DNA of 7,171 bases from Egicoccus sp035462025 (GTDB lineage Bacteria > Actinomycetota > Nitriliruptoria > Nitriliruptorales > Nitriliruptoraceae): the NCBI GenBank assembly GCA_035462025.1, contig DATHUR010000096.1, forward strand, positions 1 through 7,171. The letters are read 5' to 3'. The notes beneath the pieces were generated by a model that was not told the origin of the DNA, ran no database searches, and saw nothing but the letters and a program-made list of their open reading frames with translations. Positions 1-6,654 of this stretch are shown here, in pieces. Numbering within the stretch: the first letter of the stretch is position 1; every line of letters begins with the position of its first letter. A program made the position numbers and the translations under genes.

Positions 1-2
1 AG

Positions 3-500
3 CGTGACGGCGACCCGATCGGCCGATGGATCTCCCGCCTCAACGAGGTCCTGCACGTGGCCGCGATCCTGACCCTGCTCGGTCTGCTGGCCTGGACGGT
101 CGCCGACATCGTGGGCCGGTCGTTCTTCGACCGGCCCATGCGCGGGACCGTCGAACTCACCGAGTTGGCCGTCGTCGTCCTGGTCTATCTCGGCCTGGCC
201 CGGGTCGAGAGCCAGGATGCGCACATCTCGGTGGACCTGCTCTATGTCCGCTTCGGACGCCGCATGCAACTGGGGCTGCGCGCACTGGCGCTGACCCTCG
301 GCGTCATCGTGGTGGGGACGATGACCTGGCGCCTGTTCGACTACGCCGGCCAGTTGGCGGCCGGCGGCTACACCACCGGGATCCTGCGTCTCCCCCTGCG
401 GCCGGTCGCGCTGCTCGGCGTCGCCGGCGCCGCCATGTTCGGGGTCACGATGGCCGCCAACCTGCTCCTCGTGCTGCGTGCCCTGGCCCGGGGGCGCTGA
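3..500 (+). CDS. dctQ: TRAP transporter small permease subunit (DctQ type), 5'-partial
   Basis: Small membrane subunit of a tripartite ATP-independent periplasmic (TRAP) transporter. It partners the large DctM-type subunit in the cytoplasmic membrane and helps dock the substrate-binding protein. The frame is open to the left window edge, so the true start lies outside; a GTG at 57 is in frame, but taking it would cut into the first membrane helix, which already begins around LNEVLHVAAIL. About 165 residues are visible. Four hydrophobic segments appear at roughly residues 15-40, 50-70, 85-108 and 122-155. The conserved family pattern is present: an acidic TVELTEL segment entering helix 2, followed by a polar loop with DAHISVDLL. 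The stop lies 2 nt before the ATG of the large subunit, so the two are surely co-transcribed. The binding protein (DctP) is not in the window and is presumably upstream. The substrate cannot be read from this subunit; the downstream CoA-ligase cassette suggests an aromatic or other organic acid. Confidence 0.9.
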   Translation, partial: RDGDPIGRWISRLNEVLHVAAILTLLGLLAWTVADIVGRSFFDRPMRGTVELTELAVVVLVYLGLARVESQDAHISVDLLYVRFGRRMQLGLRALALTLGVIVVGTMTWRLFDYAGQLAAGGYTTGILRLPLRPVALLGVAGAAMFGVTMAANLLLVLRALARGR

Positions 501-502
501 CG

Positions 503-1801
503 ATGGCCCCCGAACTCGTCGGCCTCATCGGCTTCTTCGTCATGCTGCTGCTGATCGCGCTGCGGGTGCCGGTCGCGATCGCGATGATCGGCGTGGCCGT
601 CGTCGGCTACGCCTACCTGGTCTCGCCCGACGCGGCACTCGCGCGCTTCGGCGCCGACGCCTTCCGTGGCGCGTCGCTGTACAGCTTGTCGGTGATCCCG
701 TTCTTCATCCTCATGGGGATGCTGCTGTCCAACGCCAACCTGGGCCGCGACGTCTACGTCGCGCTCGATCGGGTGCTGTGGCGCATGCGCGGCGGCCTGG
801 CGGTGGCCACCATCGCCGCCTCGACGATGTTCGCATCGGTGAGCGGGTCGAGCATCGCGTCCGCGTCGACCATGTCGCGCGTCGCCGTTCCCGAGATGCA
901 GCGCTACGGCTACGACGACGGGTTCTCCGCGGCCTCGGCCGCCGTCGGCGGCACACTCGGAGCGCTGATCCCACCAAGCGCACTGCTGGTGCTCTATGGC
1001 GTGCTCACCGCGGAACCGATCGGTCAGGTGCTCATCGCCGGACTGGTCCCGGGCCTGATGACGGCGGCCATCCTGATGCTGACCGCCTACCTGCTCGTCA
1101 GGCGCCGCCCGGCCCTGGCACCCGCGCAGGGCGACAAACCCGACATCAGCCTGCCGGGAGCCCTCCGGCTGGTCTGGGCCGTGCCCGTCATCTTCGCGAT
1201 CAGCATGGGCGGGCTCTACTTCGGGGTGTTCACGCCGACCGAGTCCGGGGCTGCCGGGGCGTTTCTGGCGCTGGTCTACGGCGTGGCGACACTGCGACTG
1301 GGGCCGCGCAGCCTCTACCGCGCGCTCAGCGACACGGTCAAGGTCAGCGCGCAGATCTTCCTGCTCATGATCGCCGGGCAGATGTTCGGGTTCTTCCTCG
1401 CCGTGACGCGCATTCCCATGTGGCTCGGCCGCACCATCAGTGGGATCGATCTCGACCCGTGGGTGGTCGTGACCCTGATCTTCCTGATCTATTTCGTGCT
1501 CGGCGCGGTCATGGACGAGATCGCCATCCTCGTCATCATGACCCCGATGATGTACCCGGTGATCGTCGACCTGGGCTACGACGGGGTGTGGTTCGGCGTC
1601 CTGACGATGATGATGCTGCTCACCGGTCTGCTCACCCCGCCCGTCGGCCTGATCTCGTTCGTGGTCTCGGGCCTGACGGGGATCTCGCTGCGCGAGGTCT
1701 TCCGTGGCCTGACGCCGTTCTGGCTGGCCCTCTGCGTCGCGATCCTGCTGGTGATCGCGTTCCCGTCCATCGCCACCTGGCTCCCCGACCTGATGCGCTG
1801 A
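503..1801 (+). CDS. dctM: TRAP transporter large permease subunit (DctM type)
   Basis: Large, substrate-translocating subunit of the TRAP transporter, a secondary carrier normally driven by a sodium gradient. It is 432 residues, the usual size for DctM proteins, and almost wholly hydrophobic, with about 11-13 predicted membrane spans. Family hallmarks are visible: the FASVSGSSIASASTMSRV loop, then PEMQRYGYDDGFSAAS, the GTLGALIPPSALLVLYG re-entrant region, VFTPTESGAAGA in the middle, and late in the protein VMDEIAILVIMTPMMYPVI and LLTPPVGLISFVVSG. The ATG at 503 is chosen because the protein then begins MAPELVGLIGFF, as expected for this family, with a G-rich stretch at 489-495 as ribosome site. 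The same frame is open further upstream, but that part only shadows the small subunit. It lies 2 nt after the small subunit and 21 nt before the dehydrogenase, which places the importer in the same operon as the catabolic genes. Confidence 0.95.
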   Translation: MAPELVGLIGFFVMLLLIALRVPVAIAMIGVAVVGYAYLVSPDAALARFGADAFRGASLYSLSVIPFFILMGMLLSNANLGRDVYVALDRVLWRMRGGLAVATIAASTMFASVSGSSIASASTMSRVAVPEMQRYGYDDGFSAASAAVGGTLGALIPPSALLVLYGVLTAEPIGQVLIAGLVPGLMTAAILMLTAYLLVRRRPALAPAQGDKPDISLPGALRLVWAVPVIFAISMGGLYFGVFTPTESGAAGAFLALVYGVATLRLGPRSLYRALSDTVKVSAQIFLLMIAGQMFGFFLAVTRIPMWLGRTISGIDLDPWVVVTLIFLIYFVLGAVMDEIAILVIMTPMMYPVIVDLGYDGVWFGVLTMMMLLTGLLTPPVGLISFVVSGLTGISLREVFRGLTPFWLALCVAILLVIAFPSIATWLPDLMR

Positions 1802-1822
1802 CCCGACGAAACGGAACCTCTC

Positions 1823-2707
1823 GTGGCACACATCGACCTGCACGACCGCGTCGTCGTCGTCACCGGTGCCGGTGGCGGCCTCGGACGCAGCCATGCCCTG
1901 TCGCTCGCCCAGCGCGGGGCACGCGTCGTCGTCAACGACCTCGGCGGCGGTGGCGACGGCCCGTCCGCCGGCCGCGTCGTCGAGGAGATCGAGGCCGCAG
2001 GCGGCACGGCGCTCGCCGTCGAGGCCTCCGTGGCCGACCGCGAGGCCGCGCTCGACGTCGTCGAGCAGGCCGTCGAGGCGTTCGGCCGCGTCGACGCCCT
2101 GGTCAACAACGCCGGCATCCTGCGCGACCGCTCGTTCGCGAAGATGTCCGAGCAGGAATTCCGCGACGTCATCGAGGTGCATCTGCTCGGCGCGTTCCAC
2201 CTCACCGCCGCCGCGTGGCCGCACTTCAAGGAGCAGGGCTACGGCAGGATCGTGAACACGACCTCCCCTGCGGGTCTGTTCGGCAACTTCGGGCAGGCCA
2301 ACTACGCCGCCGCGAAGATGGGACTCGTCGGCTTCACCCGGACGCTGGCCATCGAGGGGCAGCGGGCGGGTATCAACGTCAACGTGGTGGCCCCACTGGC
2401 TGCCTCGCGGATGACCGAGACGATCCTGCCCGCAGAGGCGTTGGCCAAGCTCGATCCCGACCTGGTCTCGCCGCTCGTGACGTTGCTGTGTTCCGAAGCG
2501 TGTGAGCAGACCGGTGGGGTCTTCACCGCTGGCGGCGGCTTCGTCGGCCGGGTCGGCGTGCTGCAGGGGCCAGGCGCCGTGTTCGGAGACGGACTGACCC
2601 CCGAGGACCTCGCCGAGCGATGGGACGAGGTGATCTCGATGGACGACGCGGTGGAGTTCGACGGTGGTGCGGCCGAGCAGGGCGACTGGGTGCTGGACAG
2701 GGTCTGA
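1823..2707 (+). CDS. SDR-family (3R)-hydroxyacyl-CoA dehydrogenase (MFE-2/HSD17B4-like)
   Basis: NAD(P)-dependent short-chain dehydrogenase/reductase, 294 residues, GTG start. It shows the Rossmann motif TGAGGGLG (residues 14-21), the acidic end of strand 2 in VVNDLGGG (Asp39, suggesting NAD over NADP), NNAG at 95-98, and the catalytic Ser148, Tyr161 and Lys165. The stretches NNAGILRDRSFAKM and GLFGNFGQANYAAAKMG are typical of the dehydrogenase domain of peroxisomal multifunctional enzyme type 2, which oxidises (R)-3-hydroxyacyl-CoA to 3-ketoacyl-CoA. As in that group, the usual tetrad Asn position reads EVHLLGAF with His, and a C-terminal extension follows the core. The next gene is a MaoC hydratase, whose relatives make exactly the (R)-hydroxyacyl-CoA this enzyme would use, so the pair fits one pathway. 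From memory, couN of Rhodococcus jostii RHA1 has the same role; orthology is inferred. The ribosome site before GTG 1823 is weak (ACGGAAC), so translation may be partly coupled to the gene before. Confidence 0.9.
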   Translation: MAHIDLHDRVVVVTGAGGGLGRSHALSLAQRGARVVVNDLGGGGDGPSAGRVVEEIEAAGGTALAVEASVADREAALDVVEQAVEAFGRVDALVNNAGILRDRSFAKMSEQEFRDVIEVHLLGAFHLTAAAWPHFKEQGYGRIVNTTSPAGLFGNFGQANYAAAKMGLVGFTRTLAIEGQRAGINVNVVAPLAASRMTETILPAEALAKLDPDLVSPLVTLLCSEACEQTGGVFTAGGGFVGRVGVLQGPGAVFGDGLTPEDLAERWDEVISMDDAVEFDGGAAEQGDWVLDRV

Positions 2708-2715
2708 ACACAAGG

Positions 2716-2740
2716 TCCCGGGCGCGGCCGCCGCCCCGGA
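2716..2740 (+). other. GC-rich hairpin between dehydrogenase and hydratase genes
   Basis: In the 58-nt gap between the dehydrogenase stop and the hydratase start, TCC-c-GGGCG (2716-2724) faces CGCCC-c-GGA (2732-2740) across a 7-nt loop. This gives eight pairs with one C/C mismatch. No T-run follows, so it is not a classical intrinsic terminator. It could be an mRNA stabiliser, a processing site or a partial attenuator. The pairing is read directly; the function is a guess. Confidence 0.3.
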
Positions 2741-2753
2741 ACGAGGAATCTTC

Positions 2754-2759
2754 GAGGAG
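2754..2759 (+). promoter_or_regulatory. Ribosome binding site deciding the hydratase start
   Basis: A GAGGAG stretch sits 6 nt before the ATG at 2766. It decides the start of the MaoC gene against upstream in-frame codons that overlap the end of the dehydrogenase. Confidence 0.75.
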
Positions 2760-2765
2760 CGTGGT

Positions 2766-3227
2766 ATGAGCGACATGACGGTGGTCGAGGGCATCGACGG
2801 CTTGCGTGGGTTGGTCGGCAGCCAGGTCGGGTCGACGGACTGGATGGAGGTGACCCAGGAGCAGGTGAACCGGTTCGCCGACGCGACGGGCGACCACCAG
2901 TGGATCCATGTCGATGCGGAACGGGCGGCGGGCAGCCCGTTCGGCGGCACGATCGCCCATGGCTTCCTGACCCTGGCGCTGATCCCGGTCGTGCTCACCA
3001 GCGTGCTCGATGTCCGTGGCTTCGCGATGGGTGTCAACTACGGACTCGACAAGGTCCGGTTCCCCGCCCCGGTTCCGGTGGGCGCCAAGTTGCGGGGCAG
3101 CGTCGCCGTCGACGAGGTCAGCGAGGTCGCCGGTGGTGTCCAGACCGCCTACACGATCACGTTCGAGATCGACGGTGCCGCCAAGCCGGCGTGCGTCGCC
3201 CGCTTCCTCGAACGACGATTCGTGTGA
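2766..3227 (+). CDS. MaoC-family (R)-specific enoyl-CoA hydratase, single hotdog
   Basis: Predicted (R)-specific 2-enoyl-CoA hydratase of the MaoC/NodN hotdog type, 153 residues, close in layout to Mycobacterium tuberculosis Rv0130 (HtdZ). The hydratase signature is intact: FADATGDHQWIHVD supplies the catalytic Asp43 and His48, followed by SPFGGTIAHGFLTLALIP (residues 57-74), which shapes the acyl-CoA pocket. The rest (NYGLDKVRFPAPVPVG) matches the central helix and strand of the fold. It would add water to a trans-2-enoyl-CoA and give the (R)-3-hydroxyacyl-CoA used by the dehydrogenase just upstream. The ATG at 2766 is preferred because of the strong GAGGAG site and the family-typical N-terminus. 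Its stop is 23 nt before the next start. From memory, couM of the Rhodococcus p-hydroxycinnamate pathway is a MaoC-type hydratase with this role. Family and reaction class are well supported; the exact substrate is not. Confidence 0.92.
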   Translation: MSDMTVVEGIDGLRGLVGSQVGSTDWMEVTQEQVNRFADATGDHQWIHVDAERAAGSPFGGTIAHGFLTLALIPVVLTSVLDVRGFAMGVNYGLDKVRFPAPVPVGAKLRGSVAVDEVSEVAGGVQTAYTITFEIDGAAKPACVARFLERRFV

Positions 3228-3250
3228 CATCCCGTGGAACCGGAGGCACC

Positions 3251-4126
3251 GTGAGCCGCCTCGACCTGGACGACCTGGTCGCGATCGACGTCCACACGCA
3301 CGCCGAGATCTCGGCCGCTGGACATCCGTCGTTGAGCCCCGAACTCGAGGCGGGCAAGGCGGCGTACTTCAGGGCGGACACGCCACAGCCGACCATCGAC
3401 GAGTTGGCCGACTACTACCGGCAGCGACGGATCGCGGCAGTGGTCTTCACCGTCGACGCCGAGCACGCCACCGGGCATCCGCCGATCAGCAACGACGAGG
3501 TGGCCGAGAGCTGTGCCCGTCACGGGGACGTGCTCATCCCGTTCGCGAGTCTCGATCCCCACCGTGGACGCGCGGCGGTGCACGAGGCGCGACGACTGGT
3601 CGACGACTGCGGCGTACGGGGCTTCAAGTTCCACCCGTCGCTGCAGGCATTCTGGCCCAGCGACCGGTTGGCGTATCCGCTGTACGACGCGATCCAGGAA
3701 CTGGGGGTCCCGGCCCTGTTCCACTCCGGGCAGACCGGGATCGGGGCCGGGTTGCCGGGCGGTGGCGGGATCCGGCTCAAGTACTCCGACCCGATGCAAC
3801 TCGACGATGTCGCCGTCGACTTCCCCGACCTCACGATCATCTGTGCGCATCCGTCCGTGCCCTGGCAGGACGAGGCATTGGCGGTGGCGACCCACAAGCC
3901 GAATGTCTACATCGACCTGTCGGGGTGGTCACCGAAGTACTTCCCGCCGCAGCTGGTGCGCCAGGCAAACTCGCTGCTGCGGCACAAGGTCCTGTTCGGT
4001 TCCGACTTCCCCGTCATCACGCCCGACCGGTGGCTGTCGGACTTCGAGCAGCTCGACCTCAAGCCCGAGGTCCGACCGTTGATCCTGAAGGACAACGCCG
4101 TGCGGGCGCTCAAGCTCGCCGGCTGA
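3251..4126 (+). CDS. Amidohydrolase-superfamily metal-dependent hydrolase, possible 3-ketoacyl-CoA hydrolase
   Basis: TIM-barrel hydrolase of the amidohydrolase_2 (ACMSD-like) family, 291 residues, GTG start with GGAGG at 3242-3246. Metal-site elements appear in order: DVHTH (His15, His17) at the end of strand 1, GFKFHPS (Lys127, His128), LFHSGQTG (His158), ICAHPS (His200) and FGSDFP (Asp252). It ends with the family-typical LILKDNAVRALKLAG. Family members act as decarboxylases, hydratases or hydrolases, so sequence alone does not fix the reaction. The context does narrow it: the gene lies between a hydratase/dehydrogenase pair and an acyl-CoA ligase, with no thiolase nearby. From memory, CouO of Rhodococcus jostii RHA1 is an amidohydrolase-type enzyme needed for growth on p-hydroxycinnamates and proposed to cleave the aryl 3-ketoacyl-CoA with water, releasing the benzoate and acetyl-CoA. 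I infer the same job here. A ring-side-chain decarboxylase is the main alternative. Confidence 0.85.
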   Translation: MSRLDLDDLVAIDVHTHAEISAAGHPSLSPELEAGKAAYFRADTPQPTIDELADYYRQRRIAAVVFTVDAEHATGHPPISNDEVAESCARHGDVLIPFASLDPHRGRAAVHEARRLVDDCGVRGFKFHPSLQAFWPSDRLAYPLYDAIQELGVPALFHSGQTGIGAGLPGGGGIRLKYSDPMQLDDVAVDFPDLTIICAHPSVPWQDEALAVATHKPNVYIDLSGWSPKYFPPQLVRQANSLLRHKVLFGSDFPVITPDRWLSDFEQLDLKPEVRPLILKDNAVRALKLAG

Positions 4127-4137
4127 CGCGACACGCG

Positions 4138-4151
4138 CCGCGCCGGCGCGG
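4138..4151. repeat. 14-bp perfect GC palindrome before the synthetase gene
   Basis: CCGCGCCGGCGCGG equals its own reverse complement and sits in the 38-nt gap between hydrolase and synthetase genes, directly before the GGGAGGGG ribosome site. It could be an operator half-site pair or a short RNA stem next to the ribosome site. Such GC palindromes also arise by chance in DNA of this composition. Confidence 0.4.
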
Positions 4152-4164
4152 GGAGGGGCGAACG

Positions 4165-5694
4165 ATGCACAACCAGGGGTTGGGATCCTGGCCGCGTCGG
4201 CGGGCCCGCATCGGCGGTGACGACGTCGCGCTGGTCCACGCCGGTGATCGGGTCACCTACGCCCAACTGGATGCGCGTGTCACCCGCTACGCCAACGCCC
4301 TGGCGGCGTTGGGGGTCGGCCGCGGCGACCGCGTCGCCTACCTCGGCCCGAACCATCCCGCCTTCGTCGAGACGCTGTTCGCCACGGGTGCGCTCGGTGC
4401 GGTCTTCGTCCCGCTGAACACGCGCCTGGCGCCGCTGGAGTTGGCCTACATGCTGCGAGATGCCGACGTCCGTGTCCTCGTCCACGACCCGCGCATGCAG
4501 CCCACGACCACGGAGCTGCTCGAGTCGGTGCCGATGCAGCACCTGGTCGAGGTCGGTCAGGGTGCCGACGGTCGGCCCGGGACCGAGGGGCTGATCGCCG
4601 CGGGCGCGGACACACCCCTCGACCATGGCGTGGCACTCGATGACATCGCGATGGTCATGTACACCTCTGGAACGACCGGTGAACCGAAGGGTGTCGTGCT
4701 GACGCACGGCAACCTGGCGTGGAACACGTTCAACGTGTTGATCGACGTGGACGTCTGCGCTGACGAGGTCACTCTCGTCAGCGCGCCGCTGTTCCACACG
4801 GCCGCGTTGAACCAGACCTTCCTGCCGACCTTCGTCAAGGGCGCCACCAGCGTGCTGGTGCCGGCGTTCGACCCGCAGGAAACCCTGAATCTGATCGCCG
4901 AACAGCGCGTCACGTGGATGTTCGGCGTGCCGGCCATGTTCCAGGCGCTGACGCGAGCTCCGGGCTGGGATCACGCCGACCTGTCCTCCCTTCGTGCCGT
5001 CGAGGCAGGTGGCGCACCGGTGCCCGAGGAGCTGATCCGGAGCTTCCAGGCCCGGGGGCTGACGTTCATGCAGGGCTACGGCATGACCGAGGCGGCGCCC
5101 GGCGTGCTGTTCCTGCGCGCCAAGGACAGCCTGCGCAAGGTCGGTTCCGCCGGAACACCCTGCTTCTTCACCGACGTGGACCTCGTCGCACCGGACGGAA
5201 ACCCGGTCGCTGACGGCGACCTGGGCGAGATCGTGGTCCAGGGACCCAACGTCATGGCCGGCTACTGGAACAAGCCGGACGCCACGGCCGGCGTGCTCGA
5301 CCGCGACGGCTGGTTCCGGTCGGGCGATGCCGCCATCCGCGACGACGAGGGGTATCTGTACATCGTCGACCGCATGAAGGACATGTTCATCTCCGGCGGT
5401 GAGAACGTCTATCCGGCCGAGGTCGAGAACGCCATCTACGACCATCCGGCGGTCGCGGAGGTGGCGGTCATCGGTGTGCCGGACGAACGGTGGGGCGAGG
5501 TCGGCCGCGCCTACGTCGTCCCACGGGCAGGCGAGTCGCTCGACCACGCCCGACTCGAGCGGTTCCTCGACGGCCGCCTGGCGCGCTACAAGATCCCGAA
5601 ATCCGTCGTGGTGGTCGACGAGCTGCCCCGCAACGCCAGCGGGAAACTGCTCAAGAAGCGGCTTCGGGCCGAGGTCGCGGCGCAGGAGGGCTGA
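4165..5694 (+). CDS. AMP-forming acyl-CoA synthetase (CoA ligase)
   Basis: Adenylate-forming (ANL superfamily) acid-CoA ligase, 509 residues. It activates a carboxylic acid with ATP to an acyl-AMP and then forms the CoA thioester in the cytoplasm. All core motifs are intact: the phosphate loop YTSGTTGEPKG (residues 166-176), GYGMTE (304-309), RSGD with the ribose-binding Asp388, the hinge region VDRMKDMFISGGENVYP (Arg403, Lys405), and the C-terminal catalytic lysine in NASGK (Lys494). The start ATG at 4165 follows GGGAGGGG (4151-4158) at good distance and gives a family-typical N-terminus; the same open frame upstream only shadows the hydrolase gene. It is the last gene of the + strand run. 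The sequence resembles broad fatty or aromatic acid ligases and does not by itself fix the substrate. Context points to an unsaturated acid such as a hydroxycinnamate, which would make it the counterpart of couL; that is inference. Confidence 0.93.
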   Translation: MHNQGLGSWPRRRARIGGDDVALVHAGDRVTYAQLDARVTRYANALAALGVGRGDRVAYLGPNHPAFVETLFATGALGAVFVPLNTRLAPLELAYMLRDADVRVLVHDPRMQPTTTELLESVPMQHLVEVGQGADGRPGTEGLIAAGADTPLDHGVALDDIAMVMYTSGTTGEPKGVVLTHGNLAWNTFNVLIDVDVCADEVTLVSAPLFHTAALNQTFLPTFVKGATSVLVPAFDPQETLNLIAEQRVTWMFGVPAMFQALTRAPGWDHADLSSLRAVEAGGAPVPEELIRSFQARGLTFMQGYGMTEAAPGVLFLRAKDSLRKVGSAGTPCFFTDVDLVAPDGNPVADGDLGEIVVQGPNVMAGYWNKPDATAGVLDRDGWFRSGDAAIRDDEGYLYIVDRMKDMFISGGENVYPAEVENAIYDHPAVAEVAVIGVPDERWGEVGRAYVVPRAGESLDHARLERFLDGRLARYKIPKSVVVVDELPRNASGKLLKKRLRAEVAAQEG

Positions 5695-5697
5695 CCA

Positions 5698-5720
5698 CGC
5701 CGGCCGGTCAGGCGCCGGCG
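5698..5720. terminator. Possible bidirectional terminator hairpin between convergent genes
   Basis: CGCCGGC (5698-5704) pairs with GCCGGCG (5714-5720) across a 9-nt loop, giving a 7-bp stem. It lies just after the synthetase stop and overlaps the PaaX stop codon. There is no T-run on either strand, as is common for terminators in high-GC actinobacteria. The position between convergent genes makes a shared terminator plausible, but the stem is short. Confidence 0.35.
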
Positions 5721-6604
5721 CGGACGAGGTGCGCGAATCGCTCGCCGGCCGGGCGCGCCAGGGCCGCGTAGGTGGCGAGGAAGACCTCTCGCGCCTGCGC
5801 GCGGGGGAAGTCGGGTGGGAGGAAGCGGGCAGGCAGGTCGGGGTCGTCGCGGATCAGGCGCCGCCAGTCGTCGACCAGTTCGGTGCGCTGCACGAGCGCT
5901 TCCTCGGGCGGAACCGTCCCGGCCGCGGCCCGCCGGTGCAGTGGCTGGTAGGTCAGCAGGTAGTCCGCGTAGGCGTCCCCGAGCGCATCGAGCTGCCAGG
6001 CCTCGTGCAGGCGGGCCATGCCGCCGGGCAGCAGTTCGAGGTCGGTGGTTCGCAGTACGAGTGCGTCTGCGAAGTCGAGTTCGACAAGTTGCTCGCGCAC
6101 GGCATCGGCGCGGTCGTGGGGCGTGACCCACGTCGCGTCGAACAACGGCCAGAACGTCAGCCAGCGCAGGCGGGCTCGCAGCAACCGTCGCAGGTCGCCG
6201 TCGTCGACGGGCACGGAGAAGGCGATGAGGGTCCACGTGCCGTCCCAGGCCGCGCCGTCGTCGAGCGAGAAGATCCGCTGGCCGCCGCGTTCGAGCAGGC
6301 GCAGCGCCTGTTCGGTGGGGGCATAGCTGGTGCGGCGACCGACCTTGGTGCGCTCGAGCAGGCCGCGTTGCGTGAGGCGACTCAGCGTGGCGCGGGCGTT
6401 CGCCGCGGCGATGCCGAACTCCTCGAGTATCCGTACCAGCGCCGCCGATGGGATCGGGTCGCGGCTCGCACGCCCGTAGTCACCGAGCAGGGTCACGAGC
6501 AGACGCTGTGCGCGGGCGCGTCCCAGACGGCTGCCGACCGGGGGGCTTCCGGCGCCGGCCGGCACCTCGTTGTTCGCAAGGCCCGCAGCGAACAGGTCGG
6601 TCAT
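5708..6604 (-). CDS. PaaX-family transcriptional regulator
   Basis: DNA-binding regulator of the PaaX family, 298 residues. The founding member represses phenylacetate catabolism and is released by phenylacetyl-CoA. Domains in order: a short disordered start (1-25), a winged helix-turn-helix (about 26-110) with the pattern GIAAANARATLSRLTQRGLL and then KVGRRTSY, a Cas2-like middle domain (about 120-200) around TWTLIAFSVPVDD and LRARLRWLTFWPLFDATWV, and the PaaX C-terminal domain (about 205-290). Length is normal for the family. The start at 6604 is the first in the frame; the ribosome site is weak, and a GTG 13 codons in is an alternative. The gene converges on the synthetase with 13 nt between stops. 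It most likely controls the neighbouring operon by sensing one of its CoA thioesters, in the way the MarR-type CouR does in Rhodococcus. The operon promoter it would bind lies left of the window. Confidence 0.92.
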   Translation of the reverse strand: MTDLFAAGLANNEVPAGAGSPPVGSRLGRARAQRLLVTLLGDYGRASRDPIPSAALVRILEEFGIAAANARATLSRLTQRGLLERTKVGRRTSYAPTEQALRLLERGGQRIFSLDDGAAWDGTWTLIAFSVPVDDGDLRRLLRARLRWLTFWPLFDATWVTPHDRADAVREQLVELDFADALVLRTTDLELLPGGMARLHEAWQLDALGDAYADYLLTYQPLHRRAAAGTVPPEEALVQRTELVDDWRRLIRDDPDLPARFLPPDFPRAQAREVFLATYAALARPAGERFAHLVRAGA

Positions 6605-6625
6605 GGTGCGCTCGATGGTCGGCGG

Positions 6626-6654
6626 CGGCCCCGGGCCCGTCCACCCGGGGGCCG
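6626..6654 (-). promoter_or_regulatory. Strong hairpin in the PaaX leader
   Basis: CGGCCCCGGG (6626-6635) pairs with CCCGGGGGCCG (6644-6654), ten pairs with one bulged G, across an 8-nt loop. On the - strand it ends about 21 nt before the PaaX start codon. It could limit ribosome access or act as an attenuator stem. The structure is visible; the role is inferred. Confidence 0.35.

Noticed and set aside
26..502. N-terminal extension of the large TRAP subunit back to 26.
   Set aside because: The extension is Arg/Pro/Gly-rich and overlaps the small subunit gene in another frame; ATG 503 gives the normal protein.
2664..2765. Longer hydratase gene starting inside the dehydrogenase gene.
   Set aside because: The strong GAGGAG site before ATG 2766 and the hydratase family N-terminus favour the shorter form.
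368..3037. Very long open frame (889 codons) on the - strand, antisense to the TRAP, dehydrogenase and hydratase genes.
   Set aside because: It is the mirror of well-identified + strand genes, its translation is low-complexity and rich in His, Arg, Asp and Gly, and no family is recognisable. Such frames are expected at high GC.
3907..5547. Long antisense open frame (546 codons) opposite the synthetase.
   Set aside because: Same reason: no recognisable motif, and the + strand carries all ligase motifs.
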